DNA of 64,000 bases from assembly GCF_030019515.1 (NCBI RefSeq), contig NZ_JASEEQ010000001.1, forward strand, positions 124,001 to 188,000. Reading direction: 5' to 3'. The stretch comes from Nocardioides sp. GTDB lineage: Bacteria; Actinomycetota; Actinomycetes; Propionibacteriales; Nocardioidaceae. Position numbers and translations under genes: made by a program. Shown piece after piece: positions 8,442-17,831 of this stretch (positions within the stretch are counted from its first letter, which is position 1; the number at the start of each line of letters is the position of its first letter). Below the pieces are notes generated by a model. It did not search any database. It worked only from the letters and a program-made list of their open reading frames with translations, and had not been told where the DNA came from.

Positions 8442-9658
8442 TGGCGATCAATCTGGACGACCCGAAGAAGTTCCGGCCTCTCGTCGGTCAGGCCCACCAG
8501 GTCGCGATGAACATGCTGCGGCCGATCTCGCGCAAGTACGACAAGGCCGAGCACGCCTACCCGCAGGAGCTCGACATGCTCGCCGCGATGATCGACGGGC
8601 TCTCCGAGTCCGGCGCGAGCGAGGGCGCGGGCGCGGCCGGAGTCCGGCGCGAGGAGTCGGCCGGCACCGACCAGCGGGTCGCGAACGGCGCCAACCTCGC
8701 CTCGGTGATGTCGATCGCCGAGATGTGCTGGGGCGACGTCGGCCTGCTGCTCTCCATGCCCCGCCAGGGGTTGGGCAACTCCGCGATCGCGTCCGTCGCG
8801 AACGAGGAGCAGGCCGCGCGATTCGCCGGGGTCTGGGCCGGCATGGCGATCACCGAGCCGGGCACCGGCTCGGACTCGGCGAACATCACGACCACCGCCG
8901 TCCTCGACGGCGACGAGTACGTCCTGAACGGCGAGAAGATCTTCGTCACCTCGGGCGACCGCTGTGACGCGGTCGTCGTGTGGGCGACGCTGGATCGCGA
9001 CCTCGGCCGGGCGGCGATCAAGTCCTTCGTCGTGCCGAAGGGCACCCCCGGCATGCGCGTGGAGCGTCTCGAGCACAAGCTCGGCATCAAGGCGTCCGAC
9101 ACGGCGACGATCATCTTCGACGACTGCCGCGTGCCCACCGAGAACCTCCTGGGCTCGCCCGAGATCGACGTCAAGCAGGGCTTCGCGGGGGCGATGGCCA
9201 CCTTCGACAACACCCGCCCCCTCGTGGCCTCGATGGCCGTCGGGTGCGCCAAGGCGGCCCTCGACCTCACCCGGGACCTGCTCGAGCAGGCCGGGGTCGA
9301 GATCGACTACGACCGGCCGGCGCTGACCCAGTCCGCCGCCGCCGCGAAGTTCCTCCAGATGGAGGCCGACTGGGAGGCCGCGTACCTGCTGATGCTCCAG
9401 GCCGCCTGGATGGCCGACAACCGGCAGCCCAACTCGCTCGAGGCGTCGATGGCCAAGGCGAAGGCGGGCCGGGTGGGCTCGGACATCACCTTGTCGTGCG
9501 TCGAGCTCGCCGGATCGGTCGGCTACAGCGAGGCCGAGCTGTTGGAGAAGTGGGCCCGCGACTCCAAGATCCTCGACATCTTCGAGGGCACCCAGCAGAT
9601 CCAGCAGCTCATCGTCGCCCGCCGGGTCCTGGGCCTGACCAGCACCGAGCTGAAGTAG
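8441..9658 (+). CDS. acyl-CoA dehydrogenase (second of a coupled pair)
   Basis: A 405-residue acyl-CoA dehydrogenase. The FAD/substrate signatures are clear: AITEPGTGSDSANITTTA, VLNGEKIFVTSGD, and a C-terminal YSEAELLEKWARDSKILDI segment with IFEGTQQIQQLIVARRVLG. It is complete and more canonical than its upstream partner. ATG 8441 overlaps the upstream stop (TAATG). Both probably act on the same acyl-CoA class; the chain length or sterol specificity cannot be inferred. A strong hairpin follows 27 bases after the stop. Confidence 0.92.
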   Translation: MAINLDDPKKFRPLVGQAHQVAMNMLRPISRKYDKAEHAYPQELDMLAAMIDGLSESGASEGAGAAGVRREESAGTDQRVANGANLASVMSIAEMCWGDVGLLLSMPRQGLGNSAIASVANEEQAARFAGVWAGMAITEPGTGSDSANITTTAVLDGDEYVLNGEKIFVTSGDRCDAVVVWATLDRDLGRAAIKSFVVPKGTPGMRVERLEHKLGIKASDTATIIFDDCRVPTENLLGSPEIDVKQGFAGAMATFDNTRPLVASMAVGCAKAALDLTRDLLEQAGVEIDYDRPALTQSAAAAKFLQMEADWEAAYLLMLQAAWMADNRQPNSLEASMAKAKAGRVGSDITLSCVELAGSVGYSEAELLEKWARDSKILDIFEGTQQIQQLIVARRVLGLTSTELK

Positions 9659-9685
9659 GCCCGGGCCGAGCGTGGGCTGAGGAGT

Positions 9686-9714
9686 GGGCCGAGCCTCTGC
9701 TCGAGGCTCGGCCC
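9686..9714. terminator. bidirectional hairpin terminator
   Basis: A perfect 12-bp stem (GGGCCGAGCCTC paired with GAGGCTCGGCCC) around a 5-base loop. It lies between the convergent acyl-CoA dehydrogenase and H1-like genes. No U-tract is present, as is common in high-GC actinobacteria. Confidence 0.75.
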
Positions 9715-9728
9715 GCCCGCGGCCGTCC

Positions 9729-10358
9729 TCAGCCCTGGTCGGCGTCCGGCGCCGGGACCCGCTTGCGGGCCGGCAGCCGGTCGCTCGGGGTCGCGGCAGT
9801 CTTCGCCGGGGTCCTCTTCGCCGGAGCCTTCTTCGCCGGAGCCTTCTTCGCCGCCGACTTGGTGCTCGTCCGCTTGGCGCTCGCCTTCTGCGCGGTGGTC
9901 GCCTTCTTGGCCAGGTCGGCAGGCGTCGCCTCGACGTGCGCGGCGTCGGCGGCTGCGTCGATGGGGCTGACCGGGGCCGGGGCCCGCTTCGCAGCCGGTC
10001 GGCTGGCCGCCTGCTGCTTGACCAGGTCCGTCACGACGTCCGTCACGGGCGGCTTGGTGGGGGTGGGCTGCCGGCCCGCGGGCGACGGGTCCGCCGGCGC
10101 CTCGGCACGGGACCGCGGCACGTCGACCTCGGGCGTCCGGCCCGGCGTACCGGTCGGGGAGCGGTGGCCCGGGAGTCGGCTGGCGACCACGCCGGCGGCG
10201 CTCCTGGTGACGTGTCCGGCCACCGCCTTGCCGAGGGACATCGTGCCCTTCGCCTGCTCGCCGGCCTTCGCGGCAGTGTCGCGCGGGTGCGTGATCGCGC
10301 CCTTCACGGTCTCGACGAGGGCGTCCTGGAGCTTCTGGAGCGGGCTCTTGCTGGCCAC
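9729..10358 (-). CDS. histone H1-like Ala/Lys/Pro-rich basic protein
   Basis: A 209-residue low-complexity protein. The C-terminal third is a run of KKAPAKKAPAKRTPAK-type repeats typical of H1-like tails that bind DNA non-specifically. The N-terminal 60 residues (KLQDALVETVKGAITHPRD, then AAKAGEQAKG) are less biased and may fold as helices. The middle is Pro/Thr/Ala rich. I chose GTG 10358, preceded by GAAGGGA on the minus strand, because it begins the conserved-looking segment; the open frame upstream is a GC artefact. It probably helps nucleoid organisation, but this rests on composition only. Confidence 0.75.
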   Translation of the reverse strand: MASKSPLQKLQDALVETVKGAITHPRDTAAKAGEQAKGTMSLGKAVAGHVTRSAAGVVASRLPGHRSPTGTPGRTPEVDVPRSRAEAPADPSPAGRQPTPTKPPVTDVVTDLVKQQAASRPAAKRAPAPVSPIDAAADAAHVEATPADLAKKATTAQKASAKRTSTKSAAKKAPAKKAPAKRTPAKTAATPSDRLPARKRVPAPDADQG

Positions 10359-10406
10359 GTGGCTTCCCTTCGATCGGGTTCTCTGGGTCGTGCTCTGGAT
10401 TGAAGC

Positions 10407-11753
10407 ATGTACCCAGTGAACCGGGGCATGCTGCGTGGCATGGCCCACTCCCGCGACGACCGCGCCCGCCTGATCGTGGACACCCTGGAGGACGCCTTCG
10501 CGCCGCTGATGGTCGCGGACCCGGTGGCGTTCCGCGGCAAGTACCGGACGATGGCGTCCGACCCGCACGCGTTCTTCCGCGGGACGGCCTGCCTGTTCTA
10601 CGCGGACGTGACGGCGACGGAGGACCCGTTCTGCGACGAGCGCAGCGGCCGGATCTGGATCCACGGGGACCTGCACGTGGAGAACTTCGGCACCTACCTC
10701 AACTCCGACGGCCGGCTGGTCTTCGACGTCAACGACTTCGACGAGGCCTACCTCGGGCGCTTCACCTGGGACCTGCAGCGGTTCGCGGCCTCGCTCGCGC
10801 TGGTCGGCTGGCAGAAGGCGCTGCCCGAGGACGACGTGCGCCGCCTGATCGGCCGCTACCTGCGGTGCTACCTGGCCCAGGTCGACGCCTACCGGCGCAG
10901 CGACGACGACGACTACGCGCTGCACCTGGACAACACCGACGGGCCGATCCGCGACGCGCTCGTCAGCGCCCGGCTGCGGCGCCGCGCGGACCTGCTCGAC
11001 GGCCTGACGCTGGTCGCCGGCGGCACCCGCGCGTTCCGCCAGGACGACTCGGTGCGCCGGCTCGGGAAGCGGGAGCGGGCCTCCGTGGTGGCCGCGTTCG
11101 AGCGCTACTTGGAGTCGATCCCCGACGAGAAGCGCTTCGACCGCGCGCTCTTCTACGACCTGCGCGACGTCGTCGGCAAGTCCGGGTTCGGCATCGGCAG
11201 CGCCGGCCTGCCGGCGTACAACCTGCTGGTCGAGGGCTACAGCCAGGCGCTGGACAACGACGTGGTGCTGTCCATGAAGCAGGCCAACGTCCCGGCGCTG
11301 AGCCGGTTCGTCGACTCCGCGGAGATGGAGCGCTACTTCGAGCACGAGGGACACCGGACGGTGGTCAGCCAGCGGGCGCTGCAGGTGCACACCGACCCGC
11401 TGCTCGGCTACACCGACCACGACGGCGTCGGCTACGTCGTCTCCGAGCTCTCGCCCTACGAGGTGGACCTGGACTGGTCCGTGCTCACCGAGCCCGACCA
11501 GATCCTCGGCGTGGTGGACCTCCTCGGCTGTGCCACCGCGAAGATCCACTGCGCCTCCGACGAGGACAGCGAGCAGGACCTGGTCGCCTTCCAGGTCGAG
11601 GAGGCGATCGCCGAGGTGCTGGAGGGGCGGCGCAAGGAGCTGGTCGCCTGGGTGACCGACTTCGCCCTCGGCTACGCCGACCGGGTCCGCGAGGACCACG
11701 CGCTGTTCGTCGCCGCCTTCCGCGAGGGCCGGATCGGCGTCTCCGCCACCTGA
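10407..11753 (+). CDS. DUF2252 family protein (kinase-like fold)
   Basis: A 448-residue protein matching the DUF2252 family. Recognisable blocks are FRGKYRTMASDPHAFFRG (residues 45-62), WIHGDLHVENFGTY near residue 88, and FDVNDFDEAYLGRFTWDLQR near residue 107. The HGDLHxEN and DFDE motifs resemble the catalytic and metal-binding loops of aminoglycoside/choline-kinase folds, so a small-molecule phosphotransfer role is plausible but unproven. Starts at 10407, 10428 and 10440 are possible. It is divergent from the H1-like gene, and a 63-bp element begins 18 bases after the stop. Confidence 0.8.
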   Translation: MYPVNRGMLRGMAHSRDDRARLIVDTLEDAFAPLMVADPVAFRGKYRTMASDPHAFFRGTACLFYADVTATEDPFCDERSGRIWIHGDLHVENFGTYLNSDGRLVFDVNDFDEAYLGRFTWDLQRFAASLALVGWQKALPEDDVRRLIGRYLRCYLAQVDAYRRSDDDDYALHLDNTDGPIRDALVSARLRRRADLLDGLTLVAGGTRAFRQDDSVRRLGKRERASVVAAFERYLESIPDEKRFDRALFYDLRDVVGKSGFGIGSAGLPAYNLLVEGYSQALDNDVVLSMKQANVPALSRFVDSAEMERYFEHEGHRTVVSQRALQVHTDPLLGYTDHDGVGYVVSELSPYEVDLDWSVLTEPDQILGVVDLLGCATAKIHCASDEDSEQDLVAFQVEEAIAEVLEGRRKELVAWVTDFALGYADRVREDHALFVAAFREGRIGVSAT

Positions 11754-11770
11754 CCGCTGCGGCAGGGCCT

Positions 11771-11833
11771 TGCGGTGTGGTCACCAACGACGGGCATCCT
11801 CCACTCCGGACTGTCGTTGGTGACCAAATGACA
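11771..11833. repeat. 63-bp bipartite inverted repeat, copy 2
   Basis: Left half 11771-11792, spacer 11793-11811 (19 bp), right half 11812-11833. The left half carries one change (TGTGGTCACC instead of TTTGGTCACC). It lies between the convergent DUF2252 and galK genes, 18 bases from the first stop and 37 from the second. Confidence 0.93.
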
Positions 11834-11869
11834 TGACCGGCACGCGGAGCAGCCGGGGTCAGGACGAGG

Positions 11870-13072
11870 TCAGACCTCGGCCGCGTCCACCAGGTCGGCG
11901 GCGGCCGACGGCACGGCGCGCAGGTGCTGGGGTGCGCCGAAGCCGGCGGCGACGAACGCGGCGTCGATCGCGCGGGCCACGGCCTCCAGGCGCTCGACCG
12001 GGACGAGCGCGATCGACGAGCCGCCGAAGCCTCCGCCCGTCATCCGGGCGCCGACCGCCCCCGCCTCGACCGCCGTGGTGACGGCCACGTCCAGCTCCGG
12101 GCAGGAGATCTCGAAGTCGTCGCGCATCGACACGTGCGAGTCGCGGAAGGCGCTGCCGATCGCCTGCCAGTCGCCCTCGTCCAGGGCGGCGACGGTGTCG
12201 CGGACCCGGTCGATCTCGGTGACGATGTGCCGGGCCCGCCGGCGCACCCGGTCGTTCTCGAGTCCCTCGACCGCGGCGAGTGAGGCCTGTCGCAGCGACG
12301 GCACTCCCAGGGCCGCCGCGGCGGCCTCGCAGTCGGCCCGGCGCGCGGCGTACCTACCGTCGACAAGGGCGTGGGAGACCCGCGTGTCGGTCACCAGCAG
12401 CGCGAGGCCGGCCGGGTCCAGCCCGAGCGCGACGTCCCGGGCCGCGCCGTCGCGGCCCGCCGCGACGTCGAAGTCGATGAGCAGGGCGGATCCCGCGGAC
12501 GCCAACAGCGACACGGTCTGGTCCATGCCGCCGGTCGGGGCGCCCGCCATCTCGGTCTCGGCGCGGATGCAGGCGGCGGCGAGACGACGGCGTACGGCGG
12601 CGTCCGGGTCGACCCCGAGGACGCCGCAGGCGGCGAGTGCGACCGAGCACTCCAGCGCCGCCGAGCTGGAGAGGCCCGCCCCCAGCGGGACCGTGCCGTG
12701 CACGAGCAGGTCCACGCCCGGGACGTCGTACCCGTCCTCCCGCATCGCCCACAGCACGCCGGCGGCGTACGCCGCCCAGCCGTCGACGGTCCCCGGAGCA
12801 AGGTCGTCGACCGAGCCGGTCCACGGGTCGGCCTGCTCGAGGCTGCCGATGCGGATCCGGCCGTCGACGCGCGGCGCCGCCGCGGCGTAGGTGGCGTGGG
12901 GGAGTGAGACCGGCAGCACCAGCCCGCGGTTGTAGTCGGTGTGCTCGCCGATCAGGTTGACCCGCCCGGGCGCGCGGCCGACGGCGGTCGGAGCACCGCC
13001 GTACGCCTCGGCGAACGCGGTGCGGACGGCGTCCGCGAGCTCTGCGGGGTCACCAGCTTCGACGAAGGCCAT
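11870..13072 (-). CDS. galK: galactokinase
   Basis: A 400-residue GHMP kinase that phosphorylates galactose at C1 in the Leloir pathway. The galactokinase signature GRVNLIGEHTDYNRGLVLP is near residue 35, the ATP-binding motif PLGAGLSSSAALE near residue 130, and the C-terminal GHMP motif MTGGGFGGSSIALV near residue 340. No galT or galE is nearby. ATG 13072 lies six bases from a TAGGGT box. It is divergent from guaB1, and the two -10 boxes sit only 16 bases apart, so the two genes share one short control region. Confidence 0.95.
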   Translation of the reverse strand: MAFVEAGDPAELADAVRTAFAEAYGGAPTAVGRAPGRVNLIGEHTDYNRGLVLPVSLPHATYAAAAPRVDGRIRIGSLEQADPWTGSVDDLAPGTVDGWAAYAAGVLWAMREDGYDVPGVDLLVHGTVPLGAGLSSSAALECSVALAACGVLGVDPDAAVRRRLAAACIRAETEMAGAPTGGMDQTVSLLASAGSALLIDFDVAAGRDGAARDVALGLDPAGLALLVTDTRVSHALVDGRYAARRADCEAAAAALGVPSLRQASLAAVEGLENDRVRRRARHIVTEIDRVRDTVAALDEGDWQAIGSAFRDSHVSMRDDFEISCPELDVAVTTAVEAGAVGARMTGGGFGGSSIALVPVERLEAVARAIDAAFVAAGFGAPQHLRAVPSAAADLVDAAEV

Positions 13073-13078
13073 GGGATC

Positions 13079-13084
13079 ACCCTA
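13079..13084 (-). promoter_or_regulatory. leaderless-type -10 box for galK
   Basis: TAGGGT on the minus strand, six bases before ATG 13072. Confidence 0.6.
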
Positions 13085-13100
13085 AGGAGCGGCTGCGACG

Positions 13101-13106
13101 TAGAGT
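13101..13106 (+). promoter_or_regulatory. leaderless-type -10 box for guaB1
   Basis: TAGAGT, eight bases before GTG 13115; back to back with the galK box at 13079-13084. Confidence 0.5.
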
Positions 13107-13108
13107 GA

Positions 13109-14551
<1,443 letters not shown>

Positions 14552-14596
14552 CGGGGCCGGCCCGCGGGTCGTGACGGGCGGATCGAGGGCGTGCCT

Positions 14597-16366
14597 CTAG
14601 CCGTCGCCGTGGTCGCGCGACACGCTGTCGTCGCGCACCGTGCCCGGGTCGCGGTCGACGGCGAGCACGAAGTCGTCGCCGTGCTCGGTGACACCGGCGA
14701 TCACGGCCTGCTCGACCGCCTCGGCGGCGTACTGCCTGCGCACCATCAGCGGATCGGTGCGCAGGTCCTTGACCAGCGAGACCGCCAGGCCCACCATCAC
14801 CACGACGAACGGCAGCGCCGCGACGATGGTGATGGTCTGCAGCCCGGTGAGCGCCTCGTTGCCACCGACCAGCAGCATCACGGCGGCGACCGCGCCGGTC
14901 GCGACGCCCCAGAAGACCACGGTCGCGCGGCTCGGCTCCTGGGTGCCGCGCTCGGAGAGCGTGCCCATCACGATCGAGGCCGCGTCCGCCCCCGAGACGA
15001 AGAAGATCGCGACCAGCGCGATGACGACGACGCTGGCGAGGGTGGCGAGCGGGTAGGCGTCGAGGGTGCCGAACAGCTGCGACTCGACGCCGCTGGCGCC
15101 GGCGAGGTCGGTGCCGGACCTCTGCAGGTCGATGGCCGCGCCGCCGAAGATGCAGAACCACACCAGGCTGACCAGGCTCGGGACCAGCAGCACGCCCGTG
15201 ACGAACTGGCGGATCGTGCGGCCGCGGGAGATGCGTGCGATGAACATGCCGACGAACGGGGTCCAGGAGAGCCACCACGCCCAGTAGAAGACCGTCCACG
15301 ACTGCAGCCAGGTGCTGGTCTCCGAGCCCTCCGCGCTGGTGCGCGCGGCCATCATCGGCAGGTCCTGCACGAAGCTACCGATCGAGGTCGGCACCAGGTT
15401 CAGGATGAAGACGGTCGGGCCGAGCACGAAGACGAACGCGGCGAGGGCGATCGCGAGCACCATGTTGATGTTCGAGAGCCACTGGATGCCCTTGGCGACC
15501 CCGGAGACCGCGGAGAGCACGAAGGCGACGGTCAGCACCGCGATGATGCCGACCAGGATGCCGTTTCCGACCGCACCGATCCCGGCGACGATCTCGAGCC
15601 CGCTCCGGATCTGCAGCGCACCCAGACCGAGCGAGGCGGCGGACCCGAACAGCGTGGCGAAGATCGCGAGCATGTCGATCACCCGTCCCCAGCCGCCCTT
15701 CGCGTGCCGGCCGAGGAGGGGCTCGAAGGCCGACGAGATCAGCTGGAGCCGGCCCTTGCGGTACACGCCGTACGCGATGGCGAGGCCGACGACCGCGTAG
15801 ATCGCCCACGGGTGGAACGTCCAGTGGAACAGGGTCGTGGCCATCGCGTGCTGGACCGCCTGCGGGTTGCCCTCGGCGCCGGTGCCGGGGGGCGGTGTGA
15901 CGTAGTGCGTCAGCGGCTCGCTGACGCCGTAGAACATCAGACCGATGCCCATGCCCGCGCTGAACATCATCGCGACCCAGGAGACGGTACGGAACTCCGG
16001 CTCCTCGTCGTCGCGGCCCAGGGGGATGTTGCCGAACCGGCTCAGCGCCAGCCACAGCACGAACACGACGAAGCCGCTCGCGGTGAGGACGAACAGCCAG
16101 CCGGTGTTGGTCATCGTCCAGCCGAGCGCCTCGGACGACGCCGACGCCAGGGTGGCCGTGCTCACGAAGCCCCACACCAGGAACGCCACCGCGATCGCCG
16201 CGGTCACCCCGAAGACGACCTTGTCCAGGCCGGCCCGGTCGGGCGCGGCGGCCTCGAACGGCTGGTCGAGAGCTGGGTGCGGGACGACGTCGGCGGCGGG
16301 CGTGCGTACGGCGTCCGCCACACGGCTGGCACGAGGATGGTCGTGGTCGTGGCGAGTGGTCATCAC
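14597..16366 (-). CDS. BCCT family betaine/choline/carnitine transporter
   Basis: A 589-residue, roughly 12-segment secondary transporter for quaternary ammonium osmolytes. The family signature is in GMGIGLMFYGVSEPLTHYV (residues 120-138), and the substrate Trp cluster appears as TVFYWAWWLSWTPFVGMFIARISRG near residue 360. The N-terminal 45 residues are charged and cytosolic. The C-terminal tail is acidic and short. It begins at GTG 16366 or ATG 16363. The adjacent gene on the same strand encodes a LysR effector domain that could sense a related ligand. Confidence 0.93.
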   Translation of the reverse strand: MMTTRHDHDHPRASRVADAVRTPAADVVPHPALDQPFEAAAPDRAGLDKVVFGVTAAIAVAFLVWGFVSTATLASASSEALGWTMTNTGWLFVLTASGFVVFVLWLALSRFGNIPLGRDDEEPEFRTVSWVAMMFSAGMGIGLMFYGVSEPLTHYVTPPPGTGAEGNPQAVQHAMATTLFHWTFHPWAIYAVVGLAIAYGVYRKGRLQLISSAFEPLLGRHAKGGWGRVIDMLAIFATLFGSAASLGLGALQIRSGLEIVAGIGAVGNGILVGIIAVLTVAFVLSAVSGVAKGIQWLSNINMVLAIALAAFVFVLGPTVFILNLVPTSIGSFVQDLPMMAARTSAEGSETSTWLQSWTVFYWAWWLSWTPFVGMFIARISRGRTIRQFVTGVLLVPSLVSLVWFCIFGGAAIDLQRSGTDLAGASGVESQLFGTLDAYPLATLASVVVIALVAIFFVSGADAASIVMGTLSERGTQEPSRATVVFWGVATGAVAAVMLLVGGNEALTGLQTITIVAALPFVVVMVGLAVSLVKDLRTDPLMVRRQYAAEAVEQAVIAGVTEHGDDFVLAVDRDPGTVRDDSVSRDHGDG

Positions 16367-16409
16367 AGTCGGGTACCACTGCCGCGCGGTGATGAAACGG
16401 TGAGCCCGC

Positions 16410-17003
16410 TCACCCTCGGGAGCTGCGCTCCGTCCGGCCGCGCACGATCCCGATGAAGCGTTGCACCCACGGGTCCTCGTTCTCGATCAGCCAGGCCAGC
16501 CCCACGGTCGTCGACGGCAGGTCGGTGACGACCCGGTAGGTGGCGTCCTTGCGGTGGTGCAACCGCGCGATCGACATCGGCACGATCGCCACCCCGGTGC
16601 CGGAGGCGACGACCTCGACGGCGTCCTTGACGGTCATCGGCGGCCACCCCAGCTGCTCGGCCCGGGGGGTCCAGCCCGACGCATGGGGCAGCACCAGCTG
16701 CTCGTCGACCAGGTCGGCGGTGGTGACCTCCTCGGCGAGCGTGAGGACGTGCTCGGCGCCCATCACCGCGACCGGGAGCTCGTCGTACAAGGGGATGCAG
16801 TGCAGCCCGTCGCGATCGATCGGCAGCCGCACGATCGCCATGTCGAGGGTGCCCTCGCGCACCCGGGCCTCCTGCTCCTCCTCATCGAGTGGCACCAGCT
16901 CCAGGGGGTCGCGGGAGTACCGCGCGCGCCAGGTGCGGGCCCACTTGTCCGGGGTCGCGCCGGTCACGAAACCCACCCGGAAGTGTCCGAACGCCTCGCT
17001 CAC
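16410..17003 (-). CDS. LysR-type effector-binding domain protein without a DNA-binding domain
   Basis: A 197-residue protein that corresponds only to the substrate-binding half of LysR-type regulators: FRVGFVTGATPDKWARTWRARY, then the hinge-like LDMAIVRLPIDRDGLHCIPLYDELPVAVMG and VVASGTGVAIVPMSIARLHHR. The winged-helix N-terminus is absent, and the 40 bases upstream cannot encode one. A TAGGGT box six bases from GTG 17003 suggests that this is the true start and not a truncation. It might buffer a ligand or pair with another regulator. It lies downstream of the flavin reductase gene and upstream of the BCCT transporter on the same strand. Confidence 0.85.
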   Translation of the reverse strand: MSEAFGHFRVGFVTGATPDKWARTWRARYSRDPLELVPLDEEEQEARVREGTLDMAIVRLPIDRDGLHCIPLYDELPVAVMGAEHVLTLAEEVTTADLVDEQLVLPHASGWTPRAEQLGWPPMTVKDAVEVVASGTGVAIVPMSIARLHHRKDATYRVVTDLPSTTVGLAWLIENEDPWVQRFIGIVRGRTERSSRG

Positions 17004-17009
17004 CCGCCC

Positions 17010-17015
17010 ACCCTA
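17010..17015 (-). promoter_or_regulatory. leaderless-type -10 box for the LysR-domain gene
   Basis: TAGGGT on the minus strand, six bases before GTG 17003. Confidence 0.6.
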
Positions 17016-17043
17016 CGGTCGGTCACCCTCCGCCGGGTCCGCG

Positions 17044-17106
17044 TGTCGTTTGGTCACCAACCGCAGACCGGGGGCGCTCCGGGCTGTCGTTGGTGACCAA
17101 ACGACA
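17044..17106. repeat. 63-bp bipartite inverted repeat, copy 3
   Basis: Left half 17044-17065, spacer 17066-17084, right half 17085-17106. Bases 17044-17061 pair perfectly with 17089-17106. It lies 23 bases after the stop of the flavin reductase gene on the minus strand and before the LysR-domain gene promoter. Confidence 0.95.
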
Positions 17107-17129
17107 GGACGGCCGGACGCGGGGACGCC

Positions 17130-17831
17130 TCAGCCGGTCTCGCCGAACTGCTCCACGCGGATCGTGTCGGTGGCGACGCCGACCTCCTCGAACAGGCGAG
17201 TGGCGTACGTCGCGAACCCGACCGAGCCGCACACGTAGGCCCGCCCGGCGCCGGCGACGTACGCCGCCAGCTCGGAGGGGTACGGCGGGGCCGCGACCCG
17301 CTCGCCCAGGTTCTCGCGGGTCAAGGCCACGAAGGCGCCGTACCGGCTCAGCTCGGCGGCGTAGGGGAGCTGCTCCCAGGTGCGGGCGACCACCACGACC
17401 CGGAGCCGGTCCTCGATCCCGAGTCGTCGGGCGTAGCGGGTCATCGCGACGACCGGCACCACGCCGGACCCGCCGGCGAGGCACACCGCGGGCACGTCGC
17501 CCTCCCAGACGAACCAGCCGCCGATCGGCCCGCGCAACTCGAGCACGTCGCCGACCTCGGCGACGTCGTGCAGGAACCCGGACACCTCGCCGCCTGGCAG
17601 GCACTCGACCATGAGCTCCAGGAGCGGGTCGTCGGGGTCGGAGGCGACCGAGTACGACCGCTGGGCGGTGTAGCCGTCCGGCGCCCGCAGCCGCACCACG
17701 TAGTGCTGGCCGGGCAGGTGGTCCACGCGGTCGTCGACATGCAGCCGCAGCCGGACCAGGCGGTCGGTCGGGTGGTCGATCTCGACGATCCTGCCCACCG
17801 TCCAGCCGCCGGCCGGGGCCGGTCCCGTCAC
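17130..17831 (-). CDS. FAD-binding ferredoxin-NADP reductase-like oxidoreductase
   Basis: A 233-residue flavoprotein. The FAD-binding barrel carries LPGQHYVVRLRAP and RSYSVASDPDD (the RxYS motif), followed by the NAD(P) domain with LAGGSGVVPVVAMTRYA and the C-terminal AYVCGSVGFATYATRLF (the CGS/P pyridine-nucleotide motif) and EQFGETG. There is no iron-sulfur domain. Its GTG start overlaps the stop of the upstream molybdopterin oxidoreductase gene (GTGA), so the pair is co-translated. It most likely passes electrons between NAD(P)H and that enzyme. Confidence 0.88.
   Translation of the reverse strand: MTGPAPAGGWTVGRIVEIDHPTDRLVRLRLHVDDRVDHLPGQHYVVRLRAPDGYTAQRSYSVASDPDDPLLELMVECLPGGEVSGFLHDVAEVGDVLELRGPIGGWFVWEGDVPAVCLAGGSGVVPVVAMTRYARRLGIEDRLRVVVVARTWEQLPYAAELSRYGAFVALTRENLGERVAAPPYPSELAAYVAGAGRAYVCGSVGFATYATRLFEEVGVATDTIRVEQFGETG

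Noticed and set aside
16410-17003. A frameshifted full-length LysR regulator
   Set aside because: The 40 bases to the upstream repeat cannot encode an HTH in any frame, and a leaderless-type promoter precedes the start.
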